A DNA stretch of 64,000 nucleotides from Branchipolynoe longqiensis (lineage: Eukaryota > Annelida > Polychaeta > Phyllodocida > Polynoidae). Positions within the stretch are counted from its first letter, which is position 1, and every line of letters starts with the position of its first letter. Below the pieces are notes generated by a model. The model saw nothing but the letters and a program-made list of their open reading frames with translations, was not told where the DNA came from and ran no database searches. Of this stretch, positions 30,131 through 40,952 are shown one piece after another. The position numbers and the translations under genes are program-made. The stretch covers positions 172,568,351-172,632,350 of the forward strand of contig CM059186.1 of assembly GCA_030323885.1 (NCBI GenBank), read 5' to 3'.

Positions 30131-30985
30131 GTGTGTCGGTCTGTGTGATGTCATAACCTTTGATTAAACCGTAAAAGTTTTATTTGACGGACACCTCCCC
30201 CCCCCCTTGCCCAGTCATTCGCTTTGTAAGAATGTAAAAAAAATTGAAAACTTTGGATGACTCCTAATGGATAGCATTTCCGGAAAATATAGTAACACAA
30301 AAAATTCACTAACAAACCAAACTCACCTCCCTTCAAAGAAACAACAAAAAAACTACAACAACAAGAAAATAAAAAGAACAAACAAAAACCAGTGAAAATC
30401 CAGGTAGTGACCCAGTCACACGCTCTGTACTGATTGACTTGACTTGACTGGTTAGTTTGTAACCTCTCCGGGTACAGGCTGAAAACCTCCAGCATTGCAC
30501 CGGCACTGATAAATCGGTCAGATTTTGGTTGAAGCATAAACTTCTAGGGGTAGTCAAAGCACTTCTATCCAGTCGCCGAAGGGATGGAGAGGCAGGAAGG
30601 GAAAAGCGGGGTTTCGCAGCAAAAGAACACAGAGAAGCGGTGGAAAAGGAAAAGGGCTCCACCCAAGCAAACAATTCCTTTGATCAGGATGAGCGGTAAG
30701 CCTGGGAGGAAAAAAAGAAAGGGTAGGATTGAGCAAAGAGAAGTGAGGAGAGTTAAGTCAAAGAGCCATGCCTACTTGCTCGGTGGTGACCAGTTGGCGA
30801 GCAAGAGACACAGACAGAGTAAGACGGTAGGAAGTGAAAAGCTGGCAGGCCTCCCCCTGCAGAATTAAAAAAATAGATAATTCCAGGAGAGGAGACCGGC
30901 AGCTTTATGGAGATAGAGAAGGTGTTGATGAAGTGGAGTCTGGACTGCAAGTGTTGTACTGATTGATTATCAACTCCTCTTGGTA
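30131..30985. other. Apparently single-copy sequence, no feature
   Basis: Mixed composition with no SINE, MITE or tRNA-like motif. A short Lys/Arg-rich plus frame (30,584-30,868) has no supporting signal and is not called. Confidence 0.45.
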
Positions 30986-30987
30986 AT

Positions 30988-31415
30988 TAACTGCTTTCAT
31001 TCTTTGTCGCATCGCGACCGACAGCATGATGATGGTAATTAACTTGAACTGTGGTGCTGGTCACGGCTAGTTGCATCTTACGTCTGGACAATACTTGATC
31101 AGACAGGGCTGTCCTTTGTGGAAGATCTTCTGATCCGAAAGAACCTCCGGTGTACTGGATTGGATATGTGATGAGGATGTCAACACACAGGCTACCAAAG
31201 CAGATCCTCTATTCTCATTTGTCTTCTGGTCAGAGAAAGAGAGGATGCCCTCATCTTTTTTCAAGCATACTATCAAGACACACCTGAAGCTGAGAGACAT
31301 TAAGACCAACTCATGGACATCACTTTCACACCAGAGAGCTAAATGGAGAGAGACAGTTAAGTAATGAAAGCAATCTTTGTCGCACTGTGACTGACAGCAT
31401 GATGATGATGATGTC
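30988..31415 (+). pseudogene. LINE 3' ends, copies 3 and 4 (TGATGATG tail)
   Basis: A short 3' UTR piece (CTTTGTCGCATCGCGACCGAC, then ATGATGATGG) ends at 31,033. A longer, frame-broken C-terminal part runs 31,085-31,415 (GGAAGATCTTCTGATCCGAAA, CTGAAGCTGAGAGACATTAAG) and ends in ATGATGATGATG. Both match the LINE at 23.2 kb. Confidence 0.75.
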
Positions 31416-31722
31416 CTGGCAACCTTTAAGGGCACATCAGGATGGATACAAACTTGCGACAGTGTGCACTCATGGTGACTTTATAGTGCTGCCCCACCGG
31501 GAAATCAGGCCGCCAGCAACATGACCCGATATCCCCCTCAGTTACATTATCCTGGCACTGAGCTCCCCAGTCCTTGCCCTATCCTATCAATGCCGAGGGC
31601 CAGACTAGGAAGAGACAAGTTTCAATTATATAAGTCACTGGTTTGACTCGACAGGGAATCGAACTCACGACCTTCCGCACACGCCTCTCGCGCTCTACCG
31701 ATTCGGCCAGCGCGTCCGGTTG
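31412..31722 (-). mobile_element. SINE-A copy 5
   Basis: Minus strand: tRNA-like head (CGCTGGCCGAATCGGTAGAGC, GTGAGTTCGATTCCC) at 31,640-31,720, core, and a GTTGCCAGGACATC end on the left joined directly to the LINE tail. Confidence 0.8.
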
Positions 31723-32009
31723 TTGGTCACGGTTGACTGCATCTCCGTCACATGTCTGGGAGTGCGAGAGCCAGTGGTGGAGAGTGACGTGTTCGTGGGT
31801 GGAAGGGGAGGTGGGGGGGGGGGGGGCGTTCCACTGGCTGCGCGCGCATTCAATTCTTGCTGGGGGTGCCAAGTGCAATCAGGAGCCAAGGGTTCCATTA
31901 TTGTTCAAAGGAGAAAGGGGGTAAAGCTTGAATAAATGCATTGTGCTTTGCCTACGGAAAACAGGAGGAGGTGGGTTTTATATGCTCCCTTAATATCGGT
32001 GTCGTTGGA

Positions 32010-32915
32010 CACGCATGGATGGTTGGTGGTTGGTCGCTGGTGGTTGGTGGTTGGTGGGTGGTGGGTGGTGGGTGATGGTTGGTGGGTGGTGGTTGGTGGG
32101 TGGTGATTGGTGGGTGGTGGTTGGTGGTTGGTGGGTAGTGGTTGGTGGTTGGTGGTTGGTGGTTGGTGGTTTTGGTTGGTGGTTGTGGTTGGTGGGTGGT
32201 GGTTGTGGGTGATGGGTGGTGGTTGGTGGTTGGTGGGTGGTGGATGGTCACTGGTGGTTGGTGGTTGGTGGTTGGTGGTTGGTGGGTGGTGGTTGGTGGG
32301 TGGTGGGTGTTGGTTGGTGGTTGGTGGTCGGTGGTCGGTGGTCGGTGGTCGGTGGTCGGTGGTCGGTGGTCGGTGGTCGGTGGTCGGTGGGTGGTGGTTG
32401 GTCGGTGGTGGGTGGTGGTTGGTGGTTGGTGGGTGGTGGTTGGTGGGTGATGGGTGGTGGTTTGTGGTTGGTGGGTGTGGTTTGTGGGTTGGTGGTTGGT
32501 GGTTGGGGGTGGTTGGGGTTGGGGTGTGGTGGGTGGTGGTGGGTGATGGGTGGTTGTTGGTGGTTGGTGGTTATGGTGGTTGGTGGGTGGTGGTGGGTGG
32601 TGGTGGGTGGTGGTGGGTGGTTGCTGGGTGGTGGTGGGTGGTTGTTGGTGGTGGGTGGTTGTTGGTGGTTGATGGGTGGTGGTTGGTTGTTGGTGGTTGG
32701 TGGGTGGTGGTTGGTGGTTGTTGGTGGTGGTGGGTGGTTGTTGGTGGTTGATGGGTTGTGGTTGGTGGTTGTTGGTGGTGGGTGGTTGTTGATGGCTGAT
32801 GGGTGGTGGTTGGTGGTTGTTGGTGGGTGGTTGTTGGTGGTTGATGGGTGGTGGTTGTTGGTGGTTGATGGGTGGTGGTTGGTGGTTGTTGGTGGCGGTT
32901 GGGTGGTGGGTGGTT
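32010..32915. repeat. (GGTGGTT/GGTCGGT)n block
   Basis: About 900 bp of GGTGGTTGGTGGG-type units with a (GGTCGGT) sub-block at 32,325-32,390 and GGTTGTTGGTGG to the right. Runs into the second gap. Confidence 0.95.
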
Positions 32916-33413
32916 NNNNNNNNNNNNNNNNNNNNNNNNNNNNNNNNNNNNNNNNNNNNNNNNNNNNNNNNNNNNNNNNNNNNNNNNNNNNNNNNNNNNN
33001 NNNNNNNNNNNNNNNNNNNNNNNNNNNNNNNNNNNNNNNNNNNNNNNNNNNNNNNNNNNNNNNNNNNNNNNNNNNNNNNNNNNNNNNNNNNNNNNNNNNN
33101 NNNNNNNNNNNNNNNNNNNNNNNNNNNNNNNNNNNNNNNNNNNNNNNNNNNNNNNNNNNNNNNNNNNNNNNNNNNNNNNNNNNNNNNNNNNNNNNNNNNN
33201 NNNNNNNNNNNNNNNNNNNNNNNNNNNNNNNNNNNNNNNNNNNNNNNNNNNNNNNNNNNNNNNNNNNNNNNNNNNNNNNNNNNNNNNNNNNNNNNNNNNN
33301 NNNNNNNNNNNNNNNNNNNNNNNNNNNNNNNNNNNNNNNNNNNNNNNNNNNNNNNNNNNNNNNNNNNNNNNNNNNNNNNNNNNNNNNNNNNNNNNNNNNN
33401 NNNNNNNNNNNNN
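32916..33413. other. Assembly gap (about 500 N)
   Basis: N run between a GGT-rich block and a CACCACA-rich block. The strand of the G-rich sequence switches across it. Confidence 0.99.
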
Positions 33414-33635
33414 TAACACACACCCACACACCACACATCACGCATCACACACCCACACCACAAGCACACACCACACACACCACAAACCCACACCACACAC
33501 CTATAACACCCACCCACACCACACACAACACACATCACACACCAAACACCCACACCACAAGCACACTCCACGCACACACCACAAATCCACACCACACACC
33601 AATAACACCCACCCACACCACACACCATACCGCCA
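33414..33635. repeat. CACACCACA-rich repeat
   Basis: A longer unit of about 100 bp (ACCACAAGCACAC, CACCACAAACCCACACCACAC, CTATAACACCCACCC) occurs about twice. Confidence 0.85.
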
Positions 33636-33636
33636 T

Positions 33637-33970
33637 ACAGGGCGCGGTGGCCGAATTGGCAGAGCGAGGGCATCGCGTGCGGGAGATCGGGAGTTTAGTT
33701 CCCGGTCGAGTCAAATTAATGAGTTACAAAAGTGATACTTGTAGTTTCCTCCTAGACTGGTGCTTGGCATTAATAGGATAGGGCAAGGAGTGGTTTGGCA
33801 CACTGTCAGGATAATGTGACTGAGTGGGATATCGGGTCATGGTGCCGACGTCTTGATTTCCCAGTGGGGCAGCTCTATAAATGTTGCAATGATGGCACAC
33901 TGTCACAAGGTGGTATCCATCCTGATATGACCTTAGATGTTTCCAGGATGTAAAACTCCCAACAACCACC
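33637..33970 (+). mobile_element. SINE-A copy 6
   Basis: Head GCGGTGGCCGAATTGGCAGAG, B box GGGAGTTTAGTTCCC, core, and 3' end CTTAGATGTTTCCAGGATGTAAAAC. Close to full length. Confidence 0.85.
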
Positions 33971-34550
33971 CAAAAACACCCACCACCGACCAACGAAGGG
34001 TTTCCTGACGAGTTGGCAAACTTTCCACTCGCTTCTTTATCCATCAAGATTTGAGGGAGATGCACTTAAGGAAATTTAGCGTCTTTGCTTACGGATGTGG
34101 GTGGGGAGTGGTGGGCGGTGGGTGGTGGGTGGTGGGCGGTGGGCGGTGGGTGGTGGGGGTGAGGAGGGTGAGGTGAAAGGGGTGTGGGTGTGGAGGCTTT
34201 CAGAATCAGAAGTCGTCCCCAAGAAACCCGACCGCCCCCTTTTCCACCCCCCATCAACCCCACCCCCGCACCCACCCCCACCACACGCCCCACACCACCA
34301 CCACCACCCAAAATCACCCTCCACCCTCTCGGCCACCACAACTGTCAATATACAAAAGTCAAAACATTTTCAATGTTGAACGTGCAATTGTTGGTGGGGT
34401 CGCCGGGCGTCCGTGTCATAAGTCAGCATTGTGCCTGCAGATTACAAATATTGACTCGGCCAACACGGTCAATATTATCCCAGTCGCTGCACGCCCAACG
34501 TTATTTTAACAAAGCGTCGCAGACACATAGAGCTAGGTACACAAGGCGCG
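33971..34550. other. Mixed sequence with a short GGTGGGC repeat
   Basis: A (GGTGGGCGGTGGGT)n run at 34,094-34,158 and C-rich DNA at 34,225-34,330. The remainder (34,380-34,550) looks unique, with no gene recognised. Confidence 0.45.
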
Positions 34551-34552
34551 GC

Positions 34553-34852
34553 CACCCGGCCACCCGGCCACCCGGCCACCCGGCCACCCGGCCACCCGGC
34601 CACCCGGCCACCCGGCCACCCGGCAACCCGGCCACCCGGCCACCCGGCCACCCGGCCACCCGGCCACCCGGCCACCCGGCCACCCGGCCACCCGGCCACC
34701 CGGCCACCGGCCACCCGGCCACCCGGCCACCCGGCCACCCGGCCACCCGGCCACCCGGCCACCCGGCCACCCGGCCACCCGGCCACCCGGCCACCAGGCC
34801 ACCCGGCCACCCGGCTCCCGGCCACCCGGCCACCGGGTCCCGGGCCGGGGGC
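34553..34852. repeat. (GGCCACCC)n octamer minisatellite
   Basis: About 36 nearly perfect 8-bp units. Every frame is open (Arg-Pro-Pro-Gly-His-Pro-Ala-Thr on plus). Confidence 0.95.
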
Positions 34853-34889
34853 CGCCCGGGGACCCGGCAAGTGACTGACAGCAGGCAGC

Positions 34890-35280
34890 AGCCCCCCCCC
34901 CCCCTCCTCCTCCTTTCCCTCCTTATCCACCCTCCACCCCCCTCCTCCCCCCTCCTCCTCACACACACCACACACAGACGGACACACAGCGAGCAGGGCA
35001 CACGGTGTATGCACACTCGTAAAGAATATATACATACAAGTCTTATTTCGGGTAAGTTGGTAGCGCAGTCCCAGCGTCAGCAGTTGGTTTCTGTAGTGGG
35101 TGTAAGAGAAGGTCGTGTGGGGGTGGGGGCGGTGTGGGGGGCGATGGGGGTGGGGTGGGGTGGGGTGTGGAGCTGGAGGTGGAGGTGGAAGTAAGGGGTG
35201 GGGGTTGGGGATGGGGAGAGTGGGAGTGGGGTGGGGTGGCGATGGGAGGTAGGGGTGGGGTGGCCTGGGGTGAGTGCATG
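34890..35280. other. C-rich then G-rich low-complexity sequence
   Basis: CCTCCTCC runs to about 34,960, a short unique part, then GGGGTGGGG-rich DNA (35,100-35,275) leading into the 27-bp minisatellite. Confidence 0.6.
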
Positions 35281-35287
35281 AGTGTTG

Positions 35288-36335
35288 AGAGTCTCCGCCA
35301 ACAGGGGGCAGCAGGGAGTCTCCACCACAAGGGGGCAGCAGGGTGTTTCCACCACCAGGGGGCAGCAGGGAGTCTCCACCACCAGGGTGCAGCAGCGAGT
35401 CTCCGCCACCAGGAGGCAGCGCAGAGTCCCCACCACCAGGGGGCAACAGGGAGTCTCCATCGCCAGAGGGCAGCAGGGAGTCTCCACCACCAGGGGGCAG
35501 CAGGGAGTCTCCACCACCAAAGGGAAGCAGGGAGACTCCACCACCAGGGGGCAGCAGGGGGTCTCCACCACCAGGGGCAGGAGGGAGTCTCCAGCACCAG
35601 GGGCAGCAGGGAGTCTCCACCAACAGGGGCAGCAGGGAGTCAGCGCAACCAGGGGGTGGCAGGGAGTCTCCAGCACCAGGGGGCAGCAGGGGGTCTCCAG
35701 CACCAGGGGGCAGCAGGGAGTCTCCACCACCAGGGGCAGCATGGAGTGGGCGCAACCAGGGGGTGGCAGGGAGTCTCCAGCACCAGGGGCAGGAGGGAGT
35801 CTCCAGCACCAGGGGCAGCAGGAGTCTCCACCACCAGGGGCAGCATGGAGTGGGCGAAACCAGGGGGTGGCAGGGAGTCTGCCAGACCAGGGGGCACAGG
35901 GGGTCTCCGACCACCAGGGGGCAGCAGGGAGTCTCCCACCAGGGGGCAGCAGGGAGTCTCCACCTCTAGGGGCAGCAGGGGGTCTCCACCACCAGGGGCA
36001 GCAGGGATCCCCACCACCAGGGGCAGCAGGGAGTGGGCGCCACCAGGGGCCAGCAGGGAGTCTCCACCACCAGGGGGCAGCAGGGAGTCCCCACCTCTAG
36101 GGGGCAGCAGGGGGTCTCCACCACCAGGGGGCAGCAGGGAGTCTCCACCACCAGGGGCAGCAGGGAGTGGGCGCCACCAGGGGCCAGCAGGGAGTCTCCA
36201 CCACCAGGGGGCAGCAGGGAGTCTCCACCGCTAGGAGGCAGCAGGGGGTCTCCACCGCCAGGGGGCAGCAGGGAGTCTCCAACACCAGGGGGCAGCAGGG
36301 AGTGGGCGCCACCAGGGGGCAGCAGGGAGTGGGTG
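35288..36335 (+). repeat. 27-bp minisatellite carrying a CTCF-type core in each unit
   Basis: The consensus unit CACCACCAGGGGGCAGCAGG plus GAGTCTC is repeated about 38 times, all in the same orientation. The part CCACCAGGGGGCAGC fits the vertebrate CTCF consensus CCASYAGRKGGCRS. About half the units keep AGGGGGCAGC intact, and others have one G fewer or a GTGGGCGCC variant unit. Open frames on both strands are repeat artefacts. Confidence 0.9.
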
Positions 36336-36379
36336 AGCCGGGTTGAGTCGGGAGGGGCCCCTAAGTTCTCTCTACACGT

Positions 36380-36612
36380 TACACCGCCAGTCTTGCTGTT
36401 TGAGAGATTCTAGACACCGCCAGTCTTGCTGTTTGAGACATTCTAGTCACTGCCAGTCTTGCTGTTTGAGAGATTCTAGACACCACCAGTCTTCCTGTTT
36501 GAGAGATTCTAGACACCGCCAGTCTTGCTGTTTGAGAGATTCTAGTCACTGCCAGTCTTTCTCTTTGAGAGATTCTAGACACCGCCAGTCTTGCTGTTTG
36601 AGAGATTCCACC
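36380..36612. repeat. 33-bp minisatellite (GCCAGTCTTGCTGTTTGAGA)
   Basis: Seven units of CACCGCCAGTCTTGCTGTTTG plus AGAGATTCTAGA with few changes. The LINE starts immediately to the right. Confidence 0.9.
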
Positions 36613-36635
36613 ATGGCTATATGTCTACCTCTCAA

Positions 36636-38642
36636 TCAATCAATAGTTCCATCCTCTAGTCGAGGGTTGGATGCAATGGTTCTCCACTTGTCCCGATGTT
36701 GTGCTGTTCTGATAGACTGTGAATAATTCAAGCCTGTCCACTGTGAAATATTTGTAAACCATGATGTTCTTGGTCTCCCTCTCCCTCTGCTGCCATTCAC
36801 CTTCCCTTCCAACAATGTACGGTATATTGAACTCTGACGAATGATGTGGCCAAAATAAATAAGTTTCTTTGTCTGTATAGTGGCAAACAAGCTTTTCTTA
36901 TTTTTAATTTTTCTGAGAACTTCTTTGTTGGTGATCTTCTTTGTCCATGATATTTTCATCATCCTTCGATAAGTCCACATCTCAAATGCTGCTAAACGTT
37001 TGTACATTTTCTTAGAGATTGTCCATGTCTCTGCCCCATACATTAGAGTAGACCACACATAACACTGAAGAATACGCTTCCTTGTTTGTATTAATATCTT
37101 ACTTGATGTTAACACTCTATACATTTTGGAGAATGTTGTTCGGGCTATTGTTATCCTTCTTTTAATTTCTTCCTCACATCTCCCATCATTTGTAATCTTT
37201 TGTCCGAGATATATGAATTCGGATACTTGTTCTATGTTTGTGCCATCTATGGTTATATTGACATTTGGTTTATCTGTCTTTTTACTTATAACCATTGTTT
37301 TGGTCTTCCTGGCATTCATCTTCATGTTGAATAGTATTCCAGCTTTATTGATTCTATTCACTATATCTTGTAGGTTTTTCTCACTGTCTGCTAGTATTAC
37401 ACTGTCATCGGCATATCTAAGATTGTTGATGTTCATGCCACCTATTGTCACTCCCTTGCAATCTTCAATGTGTCTGAAAATCATCTCTGTGTACAGGTTA
37501 AATAGACATGGTGACAATACACACCCCTGTCGAACTCCTCGTTTAATCATAACTTCATCCGATAGGCCCTGCTCCATTTTTATAAATGCACGTTGTGTCC
37601 AGTATAAGTTCACAATTAGTTTAATGTCTTTGCCATTGACACCAATATCTTGTAAACATTTGATTAACAGTTCATGATTGACTCGGTCGAAGGCCTTCTC
37701 ATAGTCAATAAAGCAGGCATAAACATCCTGGTTCACTTCACAATAACGTTCACAAATCATTCTCATATTGAAAATCCCTTCACGTGTACCTCTTCCAGAT
37801 ATAAACCCACTTTGTACGTTACTGATTTGTTCTTCAATTTTCTGTCTGTTTCTCAGTAAAATTATTTTCAGGATCATCTTCAACATATGACTCATCAGGC
37901 TTAGTGTTCTGTACTCAGTACACAATGTTGGTTTTAGCTTCTTTGGGAGTCGTACAAATATGGATTCATTCATATTCAATGGTATAAATCCAGTCTCATA
38001 GATGTCAGTTACTAGCTTATGAATGATTTGAATCCCCACTTCATCTAGTCCTTTTATCATTTCTGATGTTATCTGGTCACTTCCAGGAGCCTTACCTGCC
38101 TTTAGATCATTGATAGCCTTCTCAACCTCTGATACTAATATAATATTCCCATCTTCTTTCTCAATTGTGGGTGGGTTCCCTCTGTCATCATTGTATAGTT
38201 TGTTTACATATTCTTCCCATCTGGACTTTATTTCATCTTCTTCAAAGAGCATTTTGCCGTCTTTGTTCTTGATACATTTACTGCTTCTCTGTCTGTATCC
38301 TTGACCTGTTATCTCTTTCACTTTCTTGTGCATCTCTCTTGAACGATGTTGAGACTCAAGTTGTTCCACTACTTCACACTTCTTATTCCACCATTCATCT
38401 TTAGCTTTTTTGCATTCATCTTCTATTTCATTCTTCAGGTGTTTGTATTTAGGTGGATCAGTGGTTTTCACTTTCTTCCTTTCTGCCATCTTTTCTAGTA
38501 TGGTTTGCGTCATCCATGATTGCTTTGTCTCTCGTTTTTTATTTGGTAACACCTCCTCTGCTGACTTGACCATGCTTTCTCTGAGAGCTTCCCATTCCAT
38601 TTCAATGTTGTTATACTCTCTCTGAGGAGTTTCTTCATTCAT
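36636..38642 (-). CDS. RTE-like LINE reverse transcriptase, intact 668-codon frame, endonuclease missing
   Basis: This non-LTR retrotransposon protein copies its RNA at a nicked target. The N-terminal linker (residues 1-160) includes KRETKQSWMTQTILEKMAER. The palm has FIDYEKAFD (311-319, motif A Asp), RQGCVLSP (371-378) and LRYADDSVILAD (408-419, motif C YADD). The C-terminus is RTE-like: RRMMKISWTKKITNKEVL, then YFGHIIRQ and GRGRPRTSW. There are no internal stops. The frame is open upstream to 38,720 but without the APE endonuclease domain, so the copy is 5' truncated. In minus sense the 3' UTR contains ATTGATTGATTGAG, typical of short RTE tails. The intact frame suggests a recent insertion. 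Confidence 0.85.
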   Translation of the reverse strand: MNEETPQREYNNIEMEWEALRESMVKSAEEVLPNKKRETKQSWMTQTILEKMAERKKVKTTDPPKYKHLKNEIEDECKKAKDEWWNKKCEVVEQLESQHRSREMHKKVKEITGQGYRQRSSKCIKNKDGKMLFEEDEIKSRWEEYVNKLYNDDRGNPPTIEKEDGNIILVSEVEKAINDLKAGKAPGSDQITSEMIKGLDEVGIQIIHKLVTDIYETGFIPLNMNESIFVRLPKKLKPTLCTEYRTLSLMSHMLKMILKIILLRNRQKIEEQISNVQSGFISGRGTREGIFNMRMICERYCEVNQDVYACFIDYEKAFDRVNHELLIKCLQDIGVNGKDIKLIVNLYWTQRAFIKMEQGLSDEVMIKRGVRQGCVLSPCLFNLYTEMIFRHIEDCKGVTIGGMNINNLRYADDSVILADSEKNLQDIVNRINKAGILFNMKMNARKTKTMVISKKTDKPNVNITIDGTNIEQVSEFIYLGQKITNDGRCEEEIKRRITIARTTFSKMYRVLTSSKILIQTRKRILQCYVWSTLMYGAETWTISKKMYKRLAAFEMWTYRRMMKISWTKKITNKEVLRKIKNKKSLFATIQTKKLIYFGHIIRQSSIYRTLLEGKVNGSRGRGRPRTSWFTNISQWTGLNYSQSIRTAQHRDKWRTIASNPRLEDGTID

Positions 38643-38761
38643 CAGTACACTGAATTTGTTACCTCTACCAATAACAAAAACCAGAACAACTTCATCTTTG
38701 ATATCAATACAAGTTGGACGTTAAAATTAAGTCTAAAACTATTGCATTCATTAAAAATGAA
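38643..38761 (-). other. 5' remainder of the truncated RTE element
   Basis: The RT frame continues upstream to a TAA at about 38,721-38,723 (minus sense). Beyond that lies ordinary AT-rich DNA up to a small TIR element. Confidence 0.4.
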
Positions 38762-38939
38762 CAGTAAAACCTCTCTAACCGACCACCTCCACAGATCGAC
38801 CACTCCCTTATATCGATTGCTTTATGTGGGACCCAACAATCCCATTGTAACCATATTCAAACTCCCTAACCCGACCACCTCCTTAAATGGACTAATTATA
38901 GTCGGTCCCCAGGTCGGTCGATTTAGAGAGGTTTTACTG
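38762..38939. mobile_element. pogo/Tigger-like MITE
   Basis: CAGTAAAACCTCTCTAACCG on the left and AGAGAGGTTTTACTG on the right. Repeated GACCACCTCC and GGTCGGTC words inside. 178 bp. CAGT ends of this form are typical of pogo-group elements. Confidence 0.75.
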
Positions 38940-39111
38940 TATATTAAATGTAAGTCTGTAAATATGGAAATGAATAAATAATTATAGCAACAACTCAAAG
39001 CCATTAGGATTATGAAACTTCAACATAATCATAGTATTCCTTAATAAGCACACATTGTCATCAGTTAGCGACACTTAAAAGAAAGACCTGATGCATATAT
39101 ATTTATGTCTA

Positions 39112-40040
39112 ATGCTAGGTACACACCTACTGTTTACGACTCGCACACTAAAACTTTGCGCCCGACGCGACCCGATCGCGATTAAAACCGAAGATAAGGG
39201 ATGCGCACATATACCGACTGGACGCGCACATATAACGTCCGATTCGCGGCTGCGATCCACGCTCCTGGTGGGTTTTTGCGCGAACTACCACGGCATCAGC
39301 GCCATCTATCATTTTCCTTGCGCCAAATCGCGGCTGCGCTGCATGCACCTGGTGGGTTTTGCGCGAACTACGTCGCCATCAGCGCCATCTAGAAGTTTCC
39401 TGTAGCAATGCTATTTGTTTTGTTTACATTCGTCGATTAGAAAATATTAATATCGCCGGCGGCGGAATTTCCTTGCGCCTGCTACGTACTTGTTTAGTTT
39501 ACATTCGTCGATTAGAAAACATTAATATCGCTGCCGTTGAATAGATTTGGGTCTAATATGTAGCCGCCGAACCGGCGGAATTTCCTTGCGCCTGCTACGT
39601 ACTTGTTTAGTTTACATTCGTCGATTAGAAAACATTAATATCGCCGCCGTTGAATAGATTTGGGTCTAATATGTAGCCGCCGAAACGGCAGAATTTCCTT
39701 GCGCCTGCTACGTATTTGTTTAGTTTACATTCGTCGATTAGAAAATATTAATATATGTCCTTTTTCCGGCCCGCTGATTCGTTGATTGTTAACTCAGACG
39801 CGAACGGTCGGCGGCTAGCACGCATATACCGGTTAAGATACGACCGACCGCACGCACCTCCCGATTTGCAATCGTCCCGATTCGTTTTGCGAATTGCTTG
39901 CGATTTCAGTTTTAAGGCCTAAAACTGAGTTGTAATCACAAATCGCGGATGTCTGGTGTGCTATGGTCCCGCACCCACCTACCGACTAATGAGGTCGTAT
40001 GCGCGAATCGCGTCGTAAATGGTAGGTGTGTACCTAGCAT
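39112..40040. mobile_element. TA-flanked TIR element with internal tandem repeats
   Basis: The left end ATGCTAGGTACACACCTACT and right end GTAGGTGTGTACCTAGCAT are inverted and flanked by TA (39,110-39,111; 40,041-40,042), as in Tc1/mariner-type insertions. Inverted ends of about 28 bp. There is no transposase. Inside are two copies of a 90-bp segment (TGGTGGGTTTTGCGCGAACTA) and about three copies of a 112-bp segment. Confidence 0.85.
39400..39755 (+). repeat. 112-bp tandem repeat inside the TA-flanked element
   Basis: The unit contains GGAATTTCCTTGCGCCTGC, GTTTACATTCGTCGATTAG and TAATATGTAGCCGCCGAA, in about 3.3 copies. Confidence 0.85.
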
Positions 40041-40145
40041 TACATTTATGGAAGACTAGAGGTAGACCAGAGTATACATGTATGTGCATATATATATAAT
40101 ATATTTATATACACATGTATTTAGATATATGTATTTAAATACATG

Positions 40146-40619
40146 TGTCGTGAGGGGGGTGATGAAAATGGGAAATACAGATATCTCTTTGTATTCTGGG
40201 GCAGTGTGCTCACCATTTCACCACCTAGGCTCCCTGATGTCACCAGACTATGCATGCCTATGTGGTTACTTGCCTGAGAGGTCAGTGCACTACACTCGTC
40301 CCCCTGGAATTGTAAGTGTTTTAAATGTTCATTTAATGCTTACAATTACATACATACAGGCAATGCACTTATACAATAGGGTAGGTTCAACAACTATCCA
40401 ACGCATAGCTTATTCAGGATCATGGTAACGGCAACCAAAGTCATGGGGGTGATGAAAATGGGAAATATGCGCCTCGACCTGGACTCGAACCCACATTTCT
40501 TTGCATTCCAGGCCCGTGTGCTAACCATTACACCACCTAGGCTCCCTGATGTCACCACACTACCCACGCCTACCTGTCTATGTGGTTACTTGCCTGAGAG
40601 GTCAGTGCAGACCACTACA
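40146..40619 (-). mobile_element. TRIM-like element with tRNA-bearing LTRs, copy 4
   Basis: 474 bp, TGTCGTG to CACTACA, flanked by CATG on both sides (40,142-40,145 and 40,620-40,623). The left LTR has a deletion that removes most of the T arm of its tRNA-like block. The right LTR is complete. Internal part with PBS (TGGTTGCCGTTACC, minus strand) and purine tract AGGGGGACGAG. Confidence 0.85.
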
Positions 40620-40689
40620 CATGTATTTGTAATATACATGTATATATCATATGCATTTATATATGCATATATATTTACATATAAATAAT

Positions 40690-40740
40690 TGTTTTAAGCA
40701 GGATCAATTTCAATCAAGGACAATTGATCTTCCTAAAATA
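40690..40740 (-). mobile_element. SINE-B 3' fragment
   Basis: TTAAGCAGGATCAATTTCAAT and GACAATTGATCTTCCT correspond to the 3' part of SINE-B in reverse. Confidence 0.45.
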
Positions 40741-40952
40741 TATATACACATATATAATGGGAACCATTAACATGTCTTTGACCCTACCGGAACAAAAAGT
40801 TGTTGACTCTCCAACAACCAGGCCAGGCACTATTTCTGGTGAAAGTCTAAATGCGTCAATTTTGAAATCACTCGAGTCGTGTCCACAAATTGCCATTGAT
40901 ATCGTTTACCGTGAAAGCAGAGCGTGGAAGTCCTGTATTGAAGGTGTTTGCT
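40741..40952. other. Unique AT-rich sequence
   Basis: No recognised feature before the GTGCGC repeat. Confidence 0.4.

Noticed and set aside
32216..33781. Frames of 400-570 codons around 33 kb
   Set aside because: They run through an assembly gap and GGT/CCA microsatellites.
35134..36234. Frames of 200-480 codons on both strands across the 27-bp minisatellite
   Set aside because: A 27-bp unit is a multiple of three, so frames stay open without selection. The peptides are pure repeats.
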